From positions 38,035 to 102,034 of the forward strand of contig CBCXVS010000002.1 in NCBI GenBank assembly GCA_965178525.1: a stretch of 64,000 bases of DNA. Reading direction: 5' to 3'. A program made the translations under genes and the position numbers. The notes beneath the pieces were generated by a model that saw only the letters and a program-made list of their open reading frames with translations, had not been told where the DNA came from and made no database searches. This document shows, piece by piece, positions 56,383-63,793 of this stretch (positions are counted from its first letter, which is position 1; each line of letters starts with the position of its first letter). The stretch is from CBCXVS01 sp965178525. GTDB taxonomy: Bacteria; Tectomicrobia; Entotheonellia; Entotheonellales; Entotheonellaceae.

Positions 56383-56779
56383 ATGGATCGTCTTTCTGGG
56401 CCGTACGTTTAGTGGTCACAACCATGATTACAGCATGTTAAAACAAGAGTTCCCACCGGACTTAGACCGGTTTAGTGACGTAGAAGTTTGGGTGCACCTG
56501 GGTTATCAGGGGATTCAGTCGGACTACAAAGGCGAAATGCTTGAGATTCCACACAAGAAACCCCGGAAGAGCAAGACGAATCCGACTCCAGAATTGACGG
56601 CGGAGCAGCAGGCGGCGAATTATGCCGTGAGTCAAGTTCGCATCTTGATCGAACATGCCATCGGCGGTATGAAGCGTTTCAACATTTTGGTGCAGCGTTT
56701 CCGCAACCGCAAAGATCACTTTGAGGATGATTCGGTGGGCATCTGGGCTGGGCTAGGGAACCTGATCTTATGCTATTGA
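56267..56779 (+). CDS. IS transposase, downstream frame (copy 2)
   Basis: Identical to the product at 38612-39124; the DDE domain is reached by a frame change at the A8 run near 56345-56352. Confidence 0.85.
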   Translation: MMRLKEAIAGHKMRRPNVNTIVVKKSHTLKNTVMSMPDKWIVFLGRTFSGHNHDYSMLKQEFPPDLDRFSDVEVWVHLGYQGIQSDYKGEMLEIPHKKPRKSKTNPTPELTAEQQAANYAVSQVRILIEHAIGGMKRFNILVQRFRNRKDHFEDDSVGIWAGLGNLILCY

Positions 56780-56948
56780 GGAACAACTCTAATACTGTTT
56801 ACAAGCTAAAATTTAGCACCCAGGCTTTGAGCAAGGCATTCGTAGCACTGGGCCGTTGGAGTGAGGTATGAACTTTAGCGAGAGATGCCACATGAGAAGA
56901 GTTTGAGCCCCTCACTACCCAGCTTACCGGTTGTGAGGGCAAGAAAAT

Positions 56949-56987
56949 AGCCCCCCTAGAAACCTTGGACGGGCACTCTAGGGGGCT
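56949..56987. terminator. Hairpin in the gene-free stretch after IS copy 2
   Basis: AGCCCCCCTAGA (56949-56960) pairs with TCTAGGGGGCT (56977-56987) across a 16-nt loop with one bulge. No T-run. The rest of 56826-57311 shows nothing I can support. Confidence 0.45.
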
Positions 56988-57311
56988 GTGATAAGCGCTC
57001 TATAGTTTTACTTATTTGACACACTAAATCAAGCAACCTTGGATGTCCGTATCAAGTACCCAAGCATGTCCCGGTAAGGGCACCTGGAGACCATAGGGTT
57101 TTATGCTTCCATAAGCATTTCCTTCTTAACCCTTGTGTCTCTAACGTCATGTGTGATAGTTAGAGATTCTGGGCACACTTGCCTGGAGGCGTGGAGAGGA
57201 CGTCCACAGCGATATTCACCGTATTGCTACCTCTTTTCCTCCACAGCCGTCCGCAACTCGGGTCCGGGACACGCACGGAAGAACTTATATTTATGCTTGA
57301 GAGGGACGTTT

Positions 57312-57470
57312 ATGAGCGTGAAGACCAAGATCCTCATCACCCTAATCAGCCTGGGCATTGTCGATGCGGTGATTCCCATCCCCATTCTTGCTCTCATCCT
57401 CATCTCTGTGGTTCTGCAGCGACCGCCGTGGTTCACGAATATGATGCGCGACATCTACGACGCGTCATAA
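57312..57470 (+). CDS. 52-residue membrane protein
   Basis: ATG 57312 with GAGAGGG upstream. MSVKTKILITLISLGIVDAV then IPIPILALILISVVLQRPPW and FTNMMRDIYDAS form one or two hydrophobic helices with a short charged tail. Small proteins with the same V-D-A-x-I-P-I-P-I pattern occur elsewhere, so it is probably real. Function unknown; the frame is open upstream but not coding in character. Lies 67 bp before the first monooxygenase gene. Confidence 0.6.
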   Translation: MSVKTKILITLISLGIVDAVIPIPILALILISVVLQRPPWFTNMMRDIYDAS

Positions 57471-57537
57471 AATAGAGGTGCTTCAGTAGTTCTAGCGTTT
57501 TTTCAATGCCTCGCGCGGAGGAGGCTGGAGGAGATCG

Positions 57538-58548
57538 ATGAAATTCGGCCTGTATAGCTCAATCGCCAATCCCCCACGCGGGGAACATTTGGATCGCTGT
57601 GTGGACCAGGTCATTGCCGAAGCCCAGCTCGCCGAGGCGCAGGGGTTTGATTCGTGCTTCTTTGGCGAGCATCACCAAGATCAAGATGGCTTTTTGCCCT
57701 CGCCGCTCATTGTCGCCACCGCCGTCGCGGCGCAGACACGGCGTCTCCAGGTCGGAACCTCAGTCATTCTTTTGCCTCTGCACCACCCTGTACACGTGGC
57801 GGAAGACGTCACGACCCTGGATATCGTCTCCAAAGGGCGCATCATTCTGGGGGTCGGCGTCGGCTACCAAGCCTCGGACTTCCGCGCCTTTGGCATACCG
57901 ATGCAGCACCGGGCGGCCATGTTTGAAGAGGGCGTCGAGATTATTCGCCAGTGCTGGCGTGGGGAACCGTTTTCCTTTCATGGCGCGCACTACGACCTAG
58001 AAGACGTGCGGATTCTTCCCCGGCCATTGCAGACGCCGGCACCGCCTCTCTGGATTGGCGCCAGCGTGCCCGCAGCGGTTCGGCGCGCCGGGCGCCTCGG
58101 CGACGCCTTTGTGTCCACGCCTAGTACTACTCTGACAGATACGGTGCAGACGGTCGAGATCTATCGGCAGGCGGCGCAGCAGGCGGGTCGGCAGCCGCGC
58201 GTGGTGCTGATGCGGGATGCCTGGGTGGCGCAGAGCCGGGCAGAGGCTGAAGCCGTGTATGGACCGGAAGTGATGACGGCCTATCGCTACTACTGGGAAA
58301 ATCGGCTGGCGGAATTCCGCAGCATGGATTCAGAAACTGAGTTTACCCTGGACAATCTGGCCCAGGACCGGCTCATCCTGGGCGAGCCCGAGACGTGTAT
58401 CCGCGAGTTTCATCGCTGGCACGAGGCCACCGGGGCGGACTATGTGCTGTTACGTCTGCGCCATGCTCACTCGGGCGGCCCCGAACATGCGCGCATCCTG
58501 GACGCCATCAAGCTGTTTGGTGAACGCGTGCTCCCCTACTGTAGCTAA
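57538..58548 (+). CDS. Luciferase-like (LLM) flavin-dependent monooxygenase, first
   Basis: 336 residues, GGAGGAG 6-7 nt before the ATG. TIM-barrel family of bacterial luciferase/alkanesulfonate monooxygenase. The N-terminal strand MKFGLYSSIANPPRGEHLDR is followed by AEAQGFDSCFFGEHHQDQDG, AAQTRRLQVGTSVILLPLHH, EDVTTLDIVSKGRIILGVGV and PPLWIGASVPAAVRRAGRLG, the usual substrate and FMN loops. It uses FMNH2 or F420 and O2; the substrate is unknown. It is followed 11 bp later by a second LLM gene, probably as an operon. Confidence 0.92.
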   Translation: MKFGLYSSIANPPRGEHLDRCVDQVIAEAQLAEAQGFDSCFFGEHHQDQDGFLPSPLIVATAVAAQTRRLQVGTSVILLPLHHPVHVAEDVTTLDIVSKGRIILGVGVGYQASDFRAFGIPMQHRAAMFEEGVEIIRQCWRGEPFSFHGAHYDLEDVRILPRPLQTPAPPLWIGASVPAAVRRAGRLGDAFVSTPSTTLTDTVQTVEIYRQAAQQAGRQPRVVLMRDAWVAQSRAEAEAVYGPEVMTAYRYYWENRLAEFRSMDSETEFTLDNLAQDRLILGEPETCIREFHRWHEATGADYVLLRLRHAHSGGPEHARILDAIKLFGERVLPYCS

Positions 58549-58559
58549 AGGACGTGCTT

Positions 58560-59687
58560 ATGCGGCAACGCCACATCGGGATGGTCAATGGCACGGCGCT
58601 TCGGCTGGGGCTCTTTGGCGCCAATTGTTCCAGCGGTAGAACCTATGCGGCGCTCCCCGAGAACTGGGAGGCCAGTTGGGAGAATAATGTCAGATTGTCC
58701 CAATTAGCCGAGCATATCGGCATTGAGTGCATGGTGCCGATCGCGCGGTGGAAGGGCTACGGGGGCGAATCTAACCCCAACGGCTCTAGCTTTGAATCGC
58801 TCGCCTGGGCCTGTGGCGTGCTTGCCGCAACCCAGCGCCTCGCGGTGTTCTGCACGATGCACGTCCCCCTGCACCATCCCCTCGTCGCCGCCAAGCAGAT
58901 GGCCACGGTAGACCACATTGGCGCGGGACGCCTCGGCGTCAACATCGTCTGTGGCTGGAATGAGGACGAGTTCCGAATGTCTGGGGTGGCACAACAGGAA
59001 CACGACGCGCGCTATGCGCAGGGCGAAGAATGGTGGGACATCGTGCAGCGGATCTGGGCCGACGACGCGCCATTTGACTTCGAGGGAACGCACTACCAGC
59101 TTCGCGGCGTGGAAGGTTCGCCTAGGCCATACGGTGATCAAACGCTCCTGATGATGAACGCCGGCAGCTCACCCGCCGGGCGCCGGTTCGCCATCCGCCA
59201 CTCGGACATGCACTTCGATGGGGTGCACACACCAGAAGCCAGTATTGAGCGTATTGCTGAGACCAAGCGGCTGGCGCGTCAACGCGGCCGCGACATCCAG
59301 GTATGGACGCCGGTTGGCGTCGTTTGCCGTCCCACTCAGCAAGAAGCCGAGGATTACATGCAGCATGTCGTCGACCACGCCGACTGGGGCGCGCTGGGCT
59401 ATCTGGCCGATATGCATGCGAGCGACGCCCGTACGCGCACGGACGCGGAGGGCGTGCTGCGGCGTAGCGGCACCGGCCCGATTGAGCGGCGCGTTTTGGC
59501 GCGCGGCGCCTATTGCACCATCGGGGATGCGGACACGGTCGCACAGGAGCTATCCCGGCTGCGATCCGTGGGGTTCGACGGCCTGGCGCTCAATTTCGTC
59601 AATTACCTGGAGGAGCTGCCGTATTTCGCCCAAGAAGTTCTGCCGCGGCTGGAGCGGCTCGGGCTTCGGTGTAACGAGAGTAGGTAA
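58560..59687 (+). CDS. Luciferase-like (LLM) flavin-dependent monooxygenase, second (SsuD/RutA type)
   Basis: 375 residues from ATG 58560 (AAAGGA 7 nt upstream; a GTG two codons earlier is less likely). LGLFGANCSSGRTYAALPEN, WEASWENNVRLSQLAEHIGI and FCTMHVPLHHPLVAAKQMAT, followed by GRLGVNIVCGWNEDEFRMSG, match the SsuD/RutA/DszA subgroup. It probably attacks an organosulfur, heterocyclic or related compound with FMNH2. Together with the adjacent LLM, AKR and SDR it suggests a catabolic block. Intact. Confidence 0.92.
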   Translation: MRQRHIGMVNGTALRLGLFGANCSSGRTYAALPENWEASWENNVRLSQLAEHIGIECMVPIARWKGYGGESNPNGSSFESLAWACGVLAATQRLAVFCTMHVPLHHPLVAAKQMATVDHIGAGRLGVNIVCGWNEDEFRMSGVAQQEHDARYAQGEEWWDIVQRIWADDAPFDFEGTHYQLRGVEGSPRPYGDQTLLMMNAGSSPAGRRFAIRHSDMHFDGVHTPEASIERIAETKRLARQRGRDIQVWTPVGVVCRPTQQEAEDYMQHVVDHADWGALGYLADMHASDARTRTDAEGVLRRSGTGPIERRVLARGAYCTIGDADTVAQELSRLRSVGFDGLALNFVNYLEELPYFAQEVLPRLERLGLRCNESR

Positions 59688-59736
59688 GCCCGTGTTATAA
59701 TGGCTTTCTGGAAAGTGCGAGACAAGGAAGACTTCT

Positions 59737-60129
59737 ATCAGAATCTCACGAGAGCAAGCCCTCCGAGACGTTTACGATGAAGCCAGGCGGCTTCGGGTTG
59801 ACATTCGCTCCGGGGTCGAAGCTGAGACCTACTTAGACTGGGCCGCACGGGTTCAAGACATCGCACCAGCCCGGATGCAGGCCGCCTCGATTGGAGACGT
59901 CATCATGGTCCGGCAAGCCCATGTGGCCAATGTGCGGATTCTTCGCGAGGAGTTGATTCACGTGCAGCAGCGTGCCGGTATCGAAGTCAGTCGAGCCGCT
60001 CTTTTCACCGGCGAATTGACCGCGCGTTATGAGCTGATCCGCCACCGCCATGTCTGGGGACTGACGAACGACGAAATCCGCGAGGTGATTGACGAGCTCC
60101 GGCAACTGCGGCGTAGCGGGAGATACTAA
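59737..60129 (+). CDS. Small hypothetical protein, start codon unclear (ATC at 59737 or ATG at 59875)
   Basis: The coding-like frame ISREQALRDVYDEARRLRVD, then SGVEAETYLDWAARVQDIAP, extends upstream of the first ATG (59875). No ATG/GTG/TTG occurs in it, but an ATC at 59737 sits 6 nt after AAGGAAG. Either a start codon has mutated or an unusual start is used; the upstream stop is at 59698. About 130 residues, charged and helical, ending NDEIREVIDELRQLRRSGRY. Followed 3 bp later by the Cys-rich 60133 gene. Family not recognised. Confidence 0.5.
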   Translation: MRISREQALRDVYDEARRLRVDIRSGVEAETYLDWAARVQDIAPARMQAASIGDVIMVRQAHVANVRILREELIHVQQRAGIEVSRAALFTGELTARYELIRHRHVWGLTNDEIREVIDELRQLRRSGRY

Positions 60130-60132
60130 CGT

Positions 60133-60417
60133 ATGGATCCTGAGATTCCCCAGGCGATCTTAAAGAGGCATCCCGAACTCATGCAGGTAGCGGCGGCCCT
60201 GGCTGCCTATCGGGCTGGAAAAGACGTGACCACGCCCTGCCGGGGGTGCGGTGAGGAGTTAATCGTGGAGGAATTCGCTGAAGTGGGGGTCCTCGTCGTG
60301 AGCTGTCCCTGTGGTTGTACGCACTACCGTACGCGGTGGACCGTCCCACAGAGATCGAAGCCCTCGGCGCCCCAAGAGCCTGTCACGCCTGGCGCCAGAC
60401 AAGCGGGAAGCTCGTAG
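60133..60417 (+). CDS. Small zinc-ribbon-like protein
   Basis: 94 residues. The centre PCRGCGEELIVEEFAEVGVL, then VVSCPCGCTHYRTRW, holds Cys-x2-Cys and Cys-x-Cys-x-Cys, consistent with a single zinc ribbon. The tail is Pro/Ser/Gln-rich. It probably shares a transcript with the gene ending at 60129. Not assigned to a known family. The 165 bp after it (60418-60582) hold nothing I can support. Confidence 0.6.
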   Translation: MDPEIPQAILKRHPELMQVAAALAAYRAGKDVTTPCRGCGEELIVEEFAEVGVLVVSCPCGCTHYRTRWTVPQRSKPSAPQEPVTPGARQAGSS

Positions 60418-60582
60418 ACCCCATGGGTCGATATGCGGCCTGACTTCCACCTCCAAGTGGCCCATGCCCTCACGAGCCTAGGGGAACAAGCCTTGCCTTC
60501 TGGGTCTTCTCTGGTAATCTCTTCAAAAACTGCAAGAAGATTACTTTAGCTTGACTAAACTTTCATTGCAGGGGAGCATATC

Positions 60583-61566
60583 ATGCAATATCGACCGTTC
60601 GGCCGCACCGGACTCGACGTATCGGCCATCGGATTCGGATGTTGGGAACTCGGTGACTCATACGGTCACTTCGACGAATCCGAAGTCGTCCACGCCATCC
60701 AGCGCGCTCTGGACCTCGGCATCAACTGTTTCGACACCGCGCAGGGCTATGGATTCGGCAACTCGGAACAACTCCTAGCCAAGGGGCTCGGCAATCGGCG
60801 GCAAGACATCATCCTGGTCACCAAGTGGGGCATTGGCTACAACGATGTCTTGACCGAAAAGGGGCGCGACAGCCGGGCGGCGCGGGCCAAGCTGTCTATC
60901 GAAACCAGCCTCAAACATCTCAACACCGATTATGTGGATGTCTATCTCATTCACTGGCCCGACCGGCGGATTCCGTTCGACGAGCCCATGCGGGCGATGG
61001 AAGACATTGTGCAGGAAGGCAAGGCCCGCTTTGTCGGCGTGTCCAACTTCAAAGCCGAAGAGATCGAGGCGTGTATGCAGACTCGCCGCGTCGACGTCGG
61101 CCAGTATGGCTACCATATGTTCGATCGCCGCACCGAGCAAGCCATCTTCCCGACGCACGAGAAACACGGCATCGGCTTCATGGGCTATGGCTCATTGGCG
61201 CATGGACTGCTGACTGGCGCTTTTGACGCCCACACCACATTCGAGAGTAGCGACTGGCGCTCACGCGGCGGGGCCTTCAACATGCCGCTGTTCACCGCGG
61301 ACCATTTCCCGCGCAACCTCAGGGTCGTCGAGGAACTCAAAGGCATTGCACGGGACATGGGAATTGAGCTCTACCACCTCGCCCTGGCCTGGGTCCTGTC
61401 CAATCCCGTGCTCAGCGTGGCGCTGGTGGGGGCGCGCACCGCCGGTGAAGTCGAGGCGAACATGGGCGCCCTGGATGTCGAATTTTCCGATGAGCATCTC
61501 CGGACGATCGACGCGGTCTTCGCGCAGCACAATGTTGAGACACGGCCCGACATCTGGGTGGAGTGA
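60583..61566 (+). CDS. Aldo-keto reductase
   Basis: 327 residues, GGGGAG upstream of ATG. NADPH-linked TIM-barrel oxidoreductase. Catalytic tetrad: Asp and Tyr in NCFDTAQGYGFGNSEQ (about residues 45-60), Lys in ILVTKWGIG, His in VDVYLIHWPDRR. The C-terminal NADP site includes VALVGARTAGEVEANMGALD. The substrate, a sugar or aldehyde, is unknown. It is followed 24 bp later by the SDR gene with its own AGGAGG. Confidence 0.94.
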   Translation: MQYRPFGRTGLDVSAIGFGCWELGDSYGHFDESEVVHAIQRALDLGINCFDTAQGYGFGNSEQLLAKGLGNRRQDIILVTKWGIGYNDVLTEKGRDSRAARAKLSIETSLKHLNTDYVDVYLIHWPDRRIPFDEPMRAMEDIVQEGKARFVGVSNFKAEEIEACMQTRRVDVGQYGYHMFDRRTEQAIFPTHEKHGIGFMGYGSLAHGLLTGAFDAHTTFESSDWRSRGGAFNMPLFTADHFPRNLRVVEELKGIARDMGIELYHLALAWVLSNPVLSVALVGARTAGEVEANMGALDVEFSDEHLRTIDAVFAQHNVETRPDIWVE

Positions 61567-61590
61567 AAGGTCGGCAGCAAGGAGGAGACA

Positions 61591-62301
61591 ATGAAACTAC
61601 AAGACGCTCATGTCGTGGTGATTGGGGGAAGTAGTGGCCTTGGCTTGGCCACCGCACGTCTGGCGCGGCAGGAAGGCGCGGATGTCACCATCGCCGGACG
61701 CTCCCCGGAAAAGCTCGCCCAAGCCCAGCGAGAGCTGGGGGAAGCGCGTACGGTCGTGGCCGATATCGCCGATGAAGCCGCCATCGCACAGGTGTTTGAG
61801 GGCCTGAGCCGTGTGGATCATGTGCTCATCTCGGCCGGAACCATCCGCAATGGCGCCCTGGTCGATAACGACCTGGAGACCTTACGCCAGATCGTTGATG
61901 AGCGCCTCTGGGGCGTCACGTATACGGTCCGGCACGCCGCGCCCCGCATGCAGCAGGGGTCGATCCTGTTCACCTCGGGCGGCCTGTCGTCTCGTCCGCG
62001 CCCTGGCACCGCCATGCTCACCGCCATGCTATCGGCCGTGGAAGCCCTGGCGCCTGCTTTGGCGCTCGAATTGGCGCCGGTGCGCGTCAATGCGGTAACC
62101 CCGGGACTGATTGATACGCCGCTGCTGCAGAATGCCTACGGGTCGGAGCGCGACGCGATCATGCGGAACCGGGCGGCGGTCTTGCCGGGGAAGCGCGTCG
62201 GTACGGCGGACGATGTGGCCCAGGCGATGCTGATGCTGATGACCAACGCGTATATGACGGGGGAAGTTCTGCACATCGATGGCGGGGGCCGCTTTGTATG
62301 A
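61591..62301 (+). CDS. Atypical short-chain dehydrogenase/reductase lacking the catalytic Tyr-Lys
   Basis: 236 residues, AGGAGGAG before the ATG. The Rossmann motif VVVIGGSSGLGLATARLARQ and the G-x-x-x-G-x-G pattern are intact, with VADIADEAAIAQVFEG and HVLISAGTI. In the usual S...YxxxK region it reads ILFTSGGLSSRPRPGTAMLT then AMLSAVEALAPALALELAP: the Tyr is absent and the Lys replaced. Such P-G-x-A-x-x-x-A-x-x-x-A-x-E SDRs form a known non-classical group, probably using another residue or not acting as standard reductases. The C-terminal VNAVTPGLIDTPLLQNAYGS and GGGRFV are typical. Last gene before the integrase relic. Confidence 0.9.
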   Translation: MKLQDAHVVVIGGSSGLGLATARLARQEGADVTIAGRSPEKLAQAQRELGEARTVVADIADEAAIAQVFEGLSRVDHVLISAGTIRNGALVDNDLETLRQIVDERLWGVTYTVRHAAPRMQQGSILFTSGGLSSRPRPGTAMLTAMLSAVEALAPALALELAPVRVNAVTPGLIDTPLLQNAYGSERDAIMRNRAAVLPGKRVGTADDVAQAMLMLMTNAYMTGEVLHIDGGGRFV

Positions 62302-62311
62302 TGGCCCGAAT

Positions 62312-62500
62312 GATGGGGATGAGCCGTGTCTTGCCGCGTTTACACGGATGGATCGTCACGTGCTGGCGGGGAAATTCAAGGTCGCGAATATCGAGATTGG
62401 CCAGCTTGTGATGCCGCACGCCCAAACACCAGAGGGTTTTGCCCAGGCGGCGGTCGCGGAAGCTCTCGTCGGCCAGGCGTAGCCCTATCACGGAGGGGTC
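62312..62500 (-). pseudogene. Tyrosine recombinase (phage-type integrase) fragment
   Basis: Minus-strand translation FRDRRLGKTLWCLGVRHHKL then ANLDIRDLEFPRQHV, TIHPCKRGKTRLIPI matches the core of lambda-type integrases around the first catalytic Arg (G-x-R...E-L-x-x-L-x-x-x-D-I-D-F...G-K-x-x-K-x-R-x-I-P). The Arg context is altered and both ends are missing; it abuts the SDR stop. It marks a past integration here. Confidence 0.55.
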
Positions 62501-62547
62501 ATCGACTCCCCACCAAAATGGTGACATGCCCGTCCCCACTATACCCG

Positions 62548-62576
62548 TTGACAATCTATCAACACAACGTTATAGT
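62548..62576 (+). promoter_or_regulatory. Sigma-70 promoter giving an apparently leaderless transcript
   Basis: TTGACA (62548-62553), 17-nt spacer, TATAGT (62571-62576). The expected start is about 7 nt on, at or next to the ATG at 62583. No Shine-Dalgarno is seen before that ATG. Confidence 0.6.
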
Positions 62577-62582
62577 TGTCTC

Positions 62583-63023
62583 ATGATGCCACCTTTCGAT
62601 GAGTCAGGAAATTTGCCACTAGGCGTCCATGAGGCGACCTGGGACGAGATCACCGATCGCTTTGGAACGACGCCTCAGCGCCAAGCCCTATTGGCGGGTC
62701 TCCGCACGGCTTTGCAGGCATGACAAGCGGCTGGCTGTCGAACGGTATATATCGACGGGAGTTTTGTCACCACCAAACTGGCGCCCAATGACTTTGATGC
62801 CTGCTGGGATATTGAGGGGGTTGACCCGGACCGGCTCGATCCGGTTTTGCTGACCTTTGACGACGGTCGAGCGGCTCAAAAAGCCAAATACCTGGGCGAA
62901 CTTTTCCCAGCCCAACTGAGCGCGGGCGGCATTGGCGGAAGCTTCCTAGAGTTTTTCCAGATTGACAAAGAAACGGGCCACCCGAAAGGGATTGTTGTCC
63001 TTGACCTGCGGAGATTTTTATGA
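62583..63023 (+). pseudogene. DUF6932-like protein (nucleotidyltransferase-like) interrupted by an in-frame TGA
   Basis: Frame MMPPFDESGNLPLGVHEATW, DEITDRFGTTPQRQALLAGL ends at TGA (62721-62723). The same frame continues QAAGCRTVYIDGSFVTTKLA, then NDFDACWDIEGVD and FFQIDKETGHPKGIVVLDL to TGA 63021. The G-S-F-V...D-F-D pattern (GSFVTTKLAPNDFD) recalls a nucleotidyltransferase G-S-x...D-x-D site. The stop replaces a codon usually for Leu/Ala-type residues, not Trp. The next gene overlaps by ATGA, so both were one unit. May be a toxin-antitoxin-like pair. Confidence 0.75.
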
Positions 63024-63487
63024 TCAAGAACGAACGACAGTATCGGATCACGAAAGCGCAGGCGATCAAGCTTGAGGAGGCTTTGGAGCAAGTCATGCGT
63101 GCTTCCGAGGGGGCCTCGTCAGTACACCCTCGCCTCCAGCAAGCTCAAGCCGATGCGCTCCGGAGTCAGTTGGCGGACCTCCATAGCCAACTTGACGCTT
63201 ATGACGCGTTGCGCTCCCAGGAGCAGACGGCCTTTACGATCGAGTCGTTTGAGGCGTTTCCTCGGGTCCTCATCCAGGCTCGCATTGCCGCGGGGATGAG
63301 TCAGCGAGAGTTAGCGGAGCGATTAGGCCTGAAAGAGCAACAAATCCAGCGCTATGAAGCGACGGAGTATAGCTCAGCGAGCTGGAGCCGGGTCTCGGAA
63401 GTGGTTCGGGCTTTAGGCTTGAGAGTGCGTGAAGAGATGGTATTGTCTGCTCCCCAGCAGGGAGCGGAGAGTGAGTCGACAAGTTGA
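63020..63487 (+). CDS. XRE-family HTH transcriptional regulator / putative antitoxin
   Basis: 155 residues. The N-terminal half is a charged coiled-coil-like region (YRITKAQAIKLEEALEQVMR; LQQAQADALRSQLADLHSQL). A Cro/CI-type helix-turn-helix follows at about residues 95-130: GMSQRELAERLGLKEQQIQR and YEATEYSSASWSRVSEVVRA. The start overlaps the stop of the DUF6932-like gene. The layout (nucleotidyltransferase-like gene then HTH) fits an autoregulated pair. Confidence 0.85.
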   Translation: MIKNERQYRITKAQAIKLEEALEQVMRASEGASSVHPRLQQAQADALRSQLADLHSQLDAYDALRSQEQTAFTIESFEAFPRVLIQARIAAGMSQRELAERLGLKEQQIQRYEATEYSSASWSRVSEVVRALGLRVREEMVLSAPQQGAESESTS

Positions 63488-63604
63488 GGGTCCAAAATCA
63501 ATATGGGGTCATCGACGTCTGGGAGCACTGAGCCAATAAGGTTGTTTGTGAATTTGCAAACGTCGATAGGGCGAGTGGTCAGAGTGCTTCTCGTCCGTGG
63601 CCTT

Positions 63605-63793
63605 CTACCAAATCCCGATTATTCGAAGAAGTTCGTCCAGCTGATTATCGAATTGTGCCACCCTTTTTAAGTCCCGAACATCAACCCGCTGACCAAGATC
63701 ATCGGCCATAACTGGCTTGTCATAGCTCGGCCAAAGCCGATGAAAGCATTCTTGTTTCGATCCTGTCATGAAGACGAAGCAACATTCCCTCAT
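63605..63793 (-). CDS. Small ORF of uncertain status
   Basis: 62 residues, MRECCFVFMTGSKQECFHRL to LDELLRIIGIW. No clear ribosome site and no family recognised. The composition is plausible but it may be a fragment of a longer gene. The surrounding 63488-64000 shows nothing else I can support. Confidence 0.3.
   Translation of the reverse strand: MRECCFVFMTGSKQECFHRLWPSYDKPVMADDLGQRVDVRDLKRVAQFDNQLDELLRIIGIW

Larger units (their letters stand above)
55785..56789 (+). mobile_element. IS5-type (IS427/ISL2-like) insertion sequence, copy 2
   Basis: 1005 bp with the same termini GGGTTGTTCC...GGAACAACTC and TA duplications at 55783-55784 and 56790-56791. Both transposase frames are identical to those of copy 1, which points to recent transposition within this genome. 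Same orientation as copy 1, so the 17.6 kb between them forms a potential composite unit or a deletion target. Confidence 0.93.
55754..56825. repeat. 21-bp inverted repeat flanking the second IS copy
   Basis: Left arm 55754-55774 begins GCCTGGGTGCT and right arm 56805-56825 ends AGCACCCAGGC. They are inverse copies with one mismatch in 21. Without the IS the arms lie about 29 bp apart, so the IS landed in the loop of a pre-existing hairpin or mini-element. Confidence 0.8.

Noticed and set aside
37724..56789. The two IS copies and the DNA between them as a composite transposon
   Set aside because: Copy 1 interrupts a gene whose two halves lie on both sides, and the operon extends upstream of it, so the intervening DNA did not arrive between the copies.
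62279..62482. 67-codon + strand ORF after the SDR
   Set aside because: The minus strand of the same stretch has recognisable integrase sequence, so this frame is a shadow.
46231..62723. Idea that in-frame TGA codons (46231, 62721) are recoded as Trp or selenocysteine
   Set aside because: The expected residues are not Trp or Cys, many genes here end normally with TGA, and no SECIS-like structure or sel genes are visible. Mutation or error is simpler.
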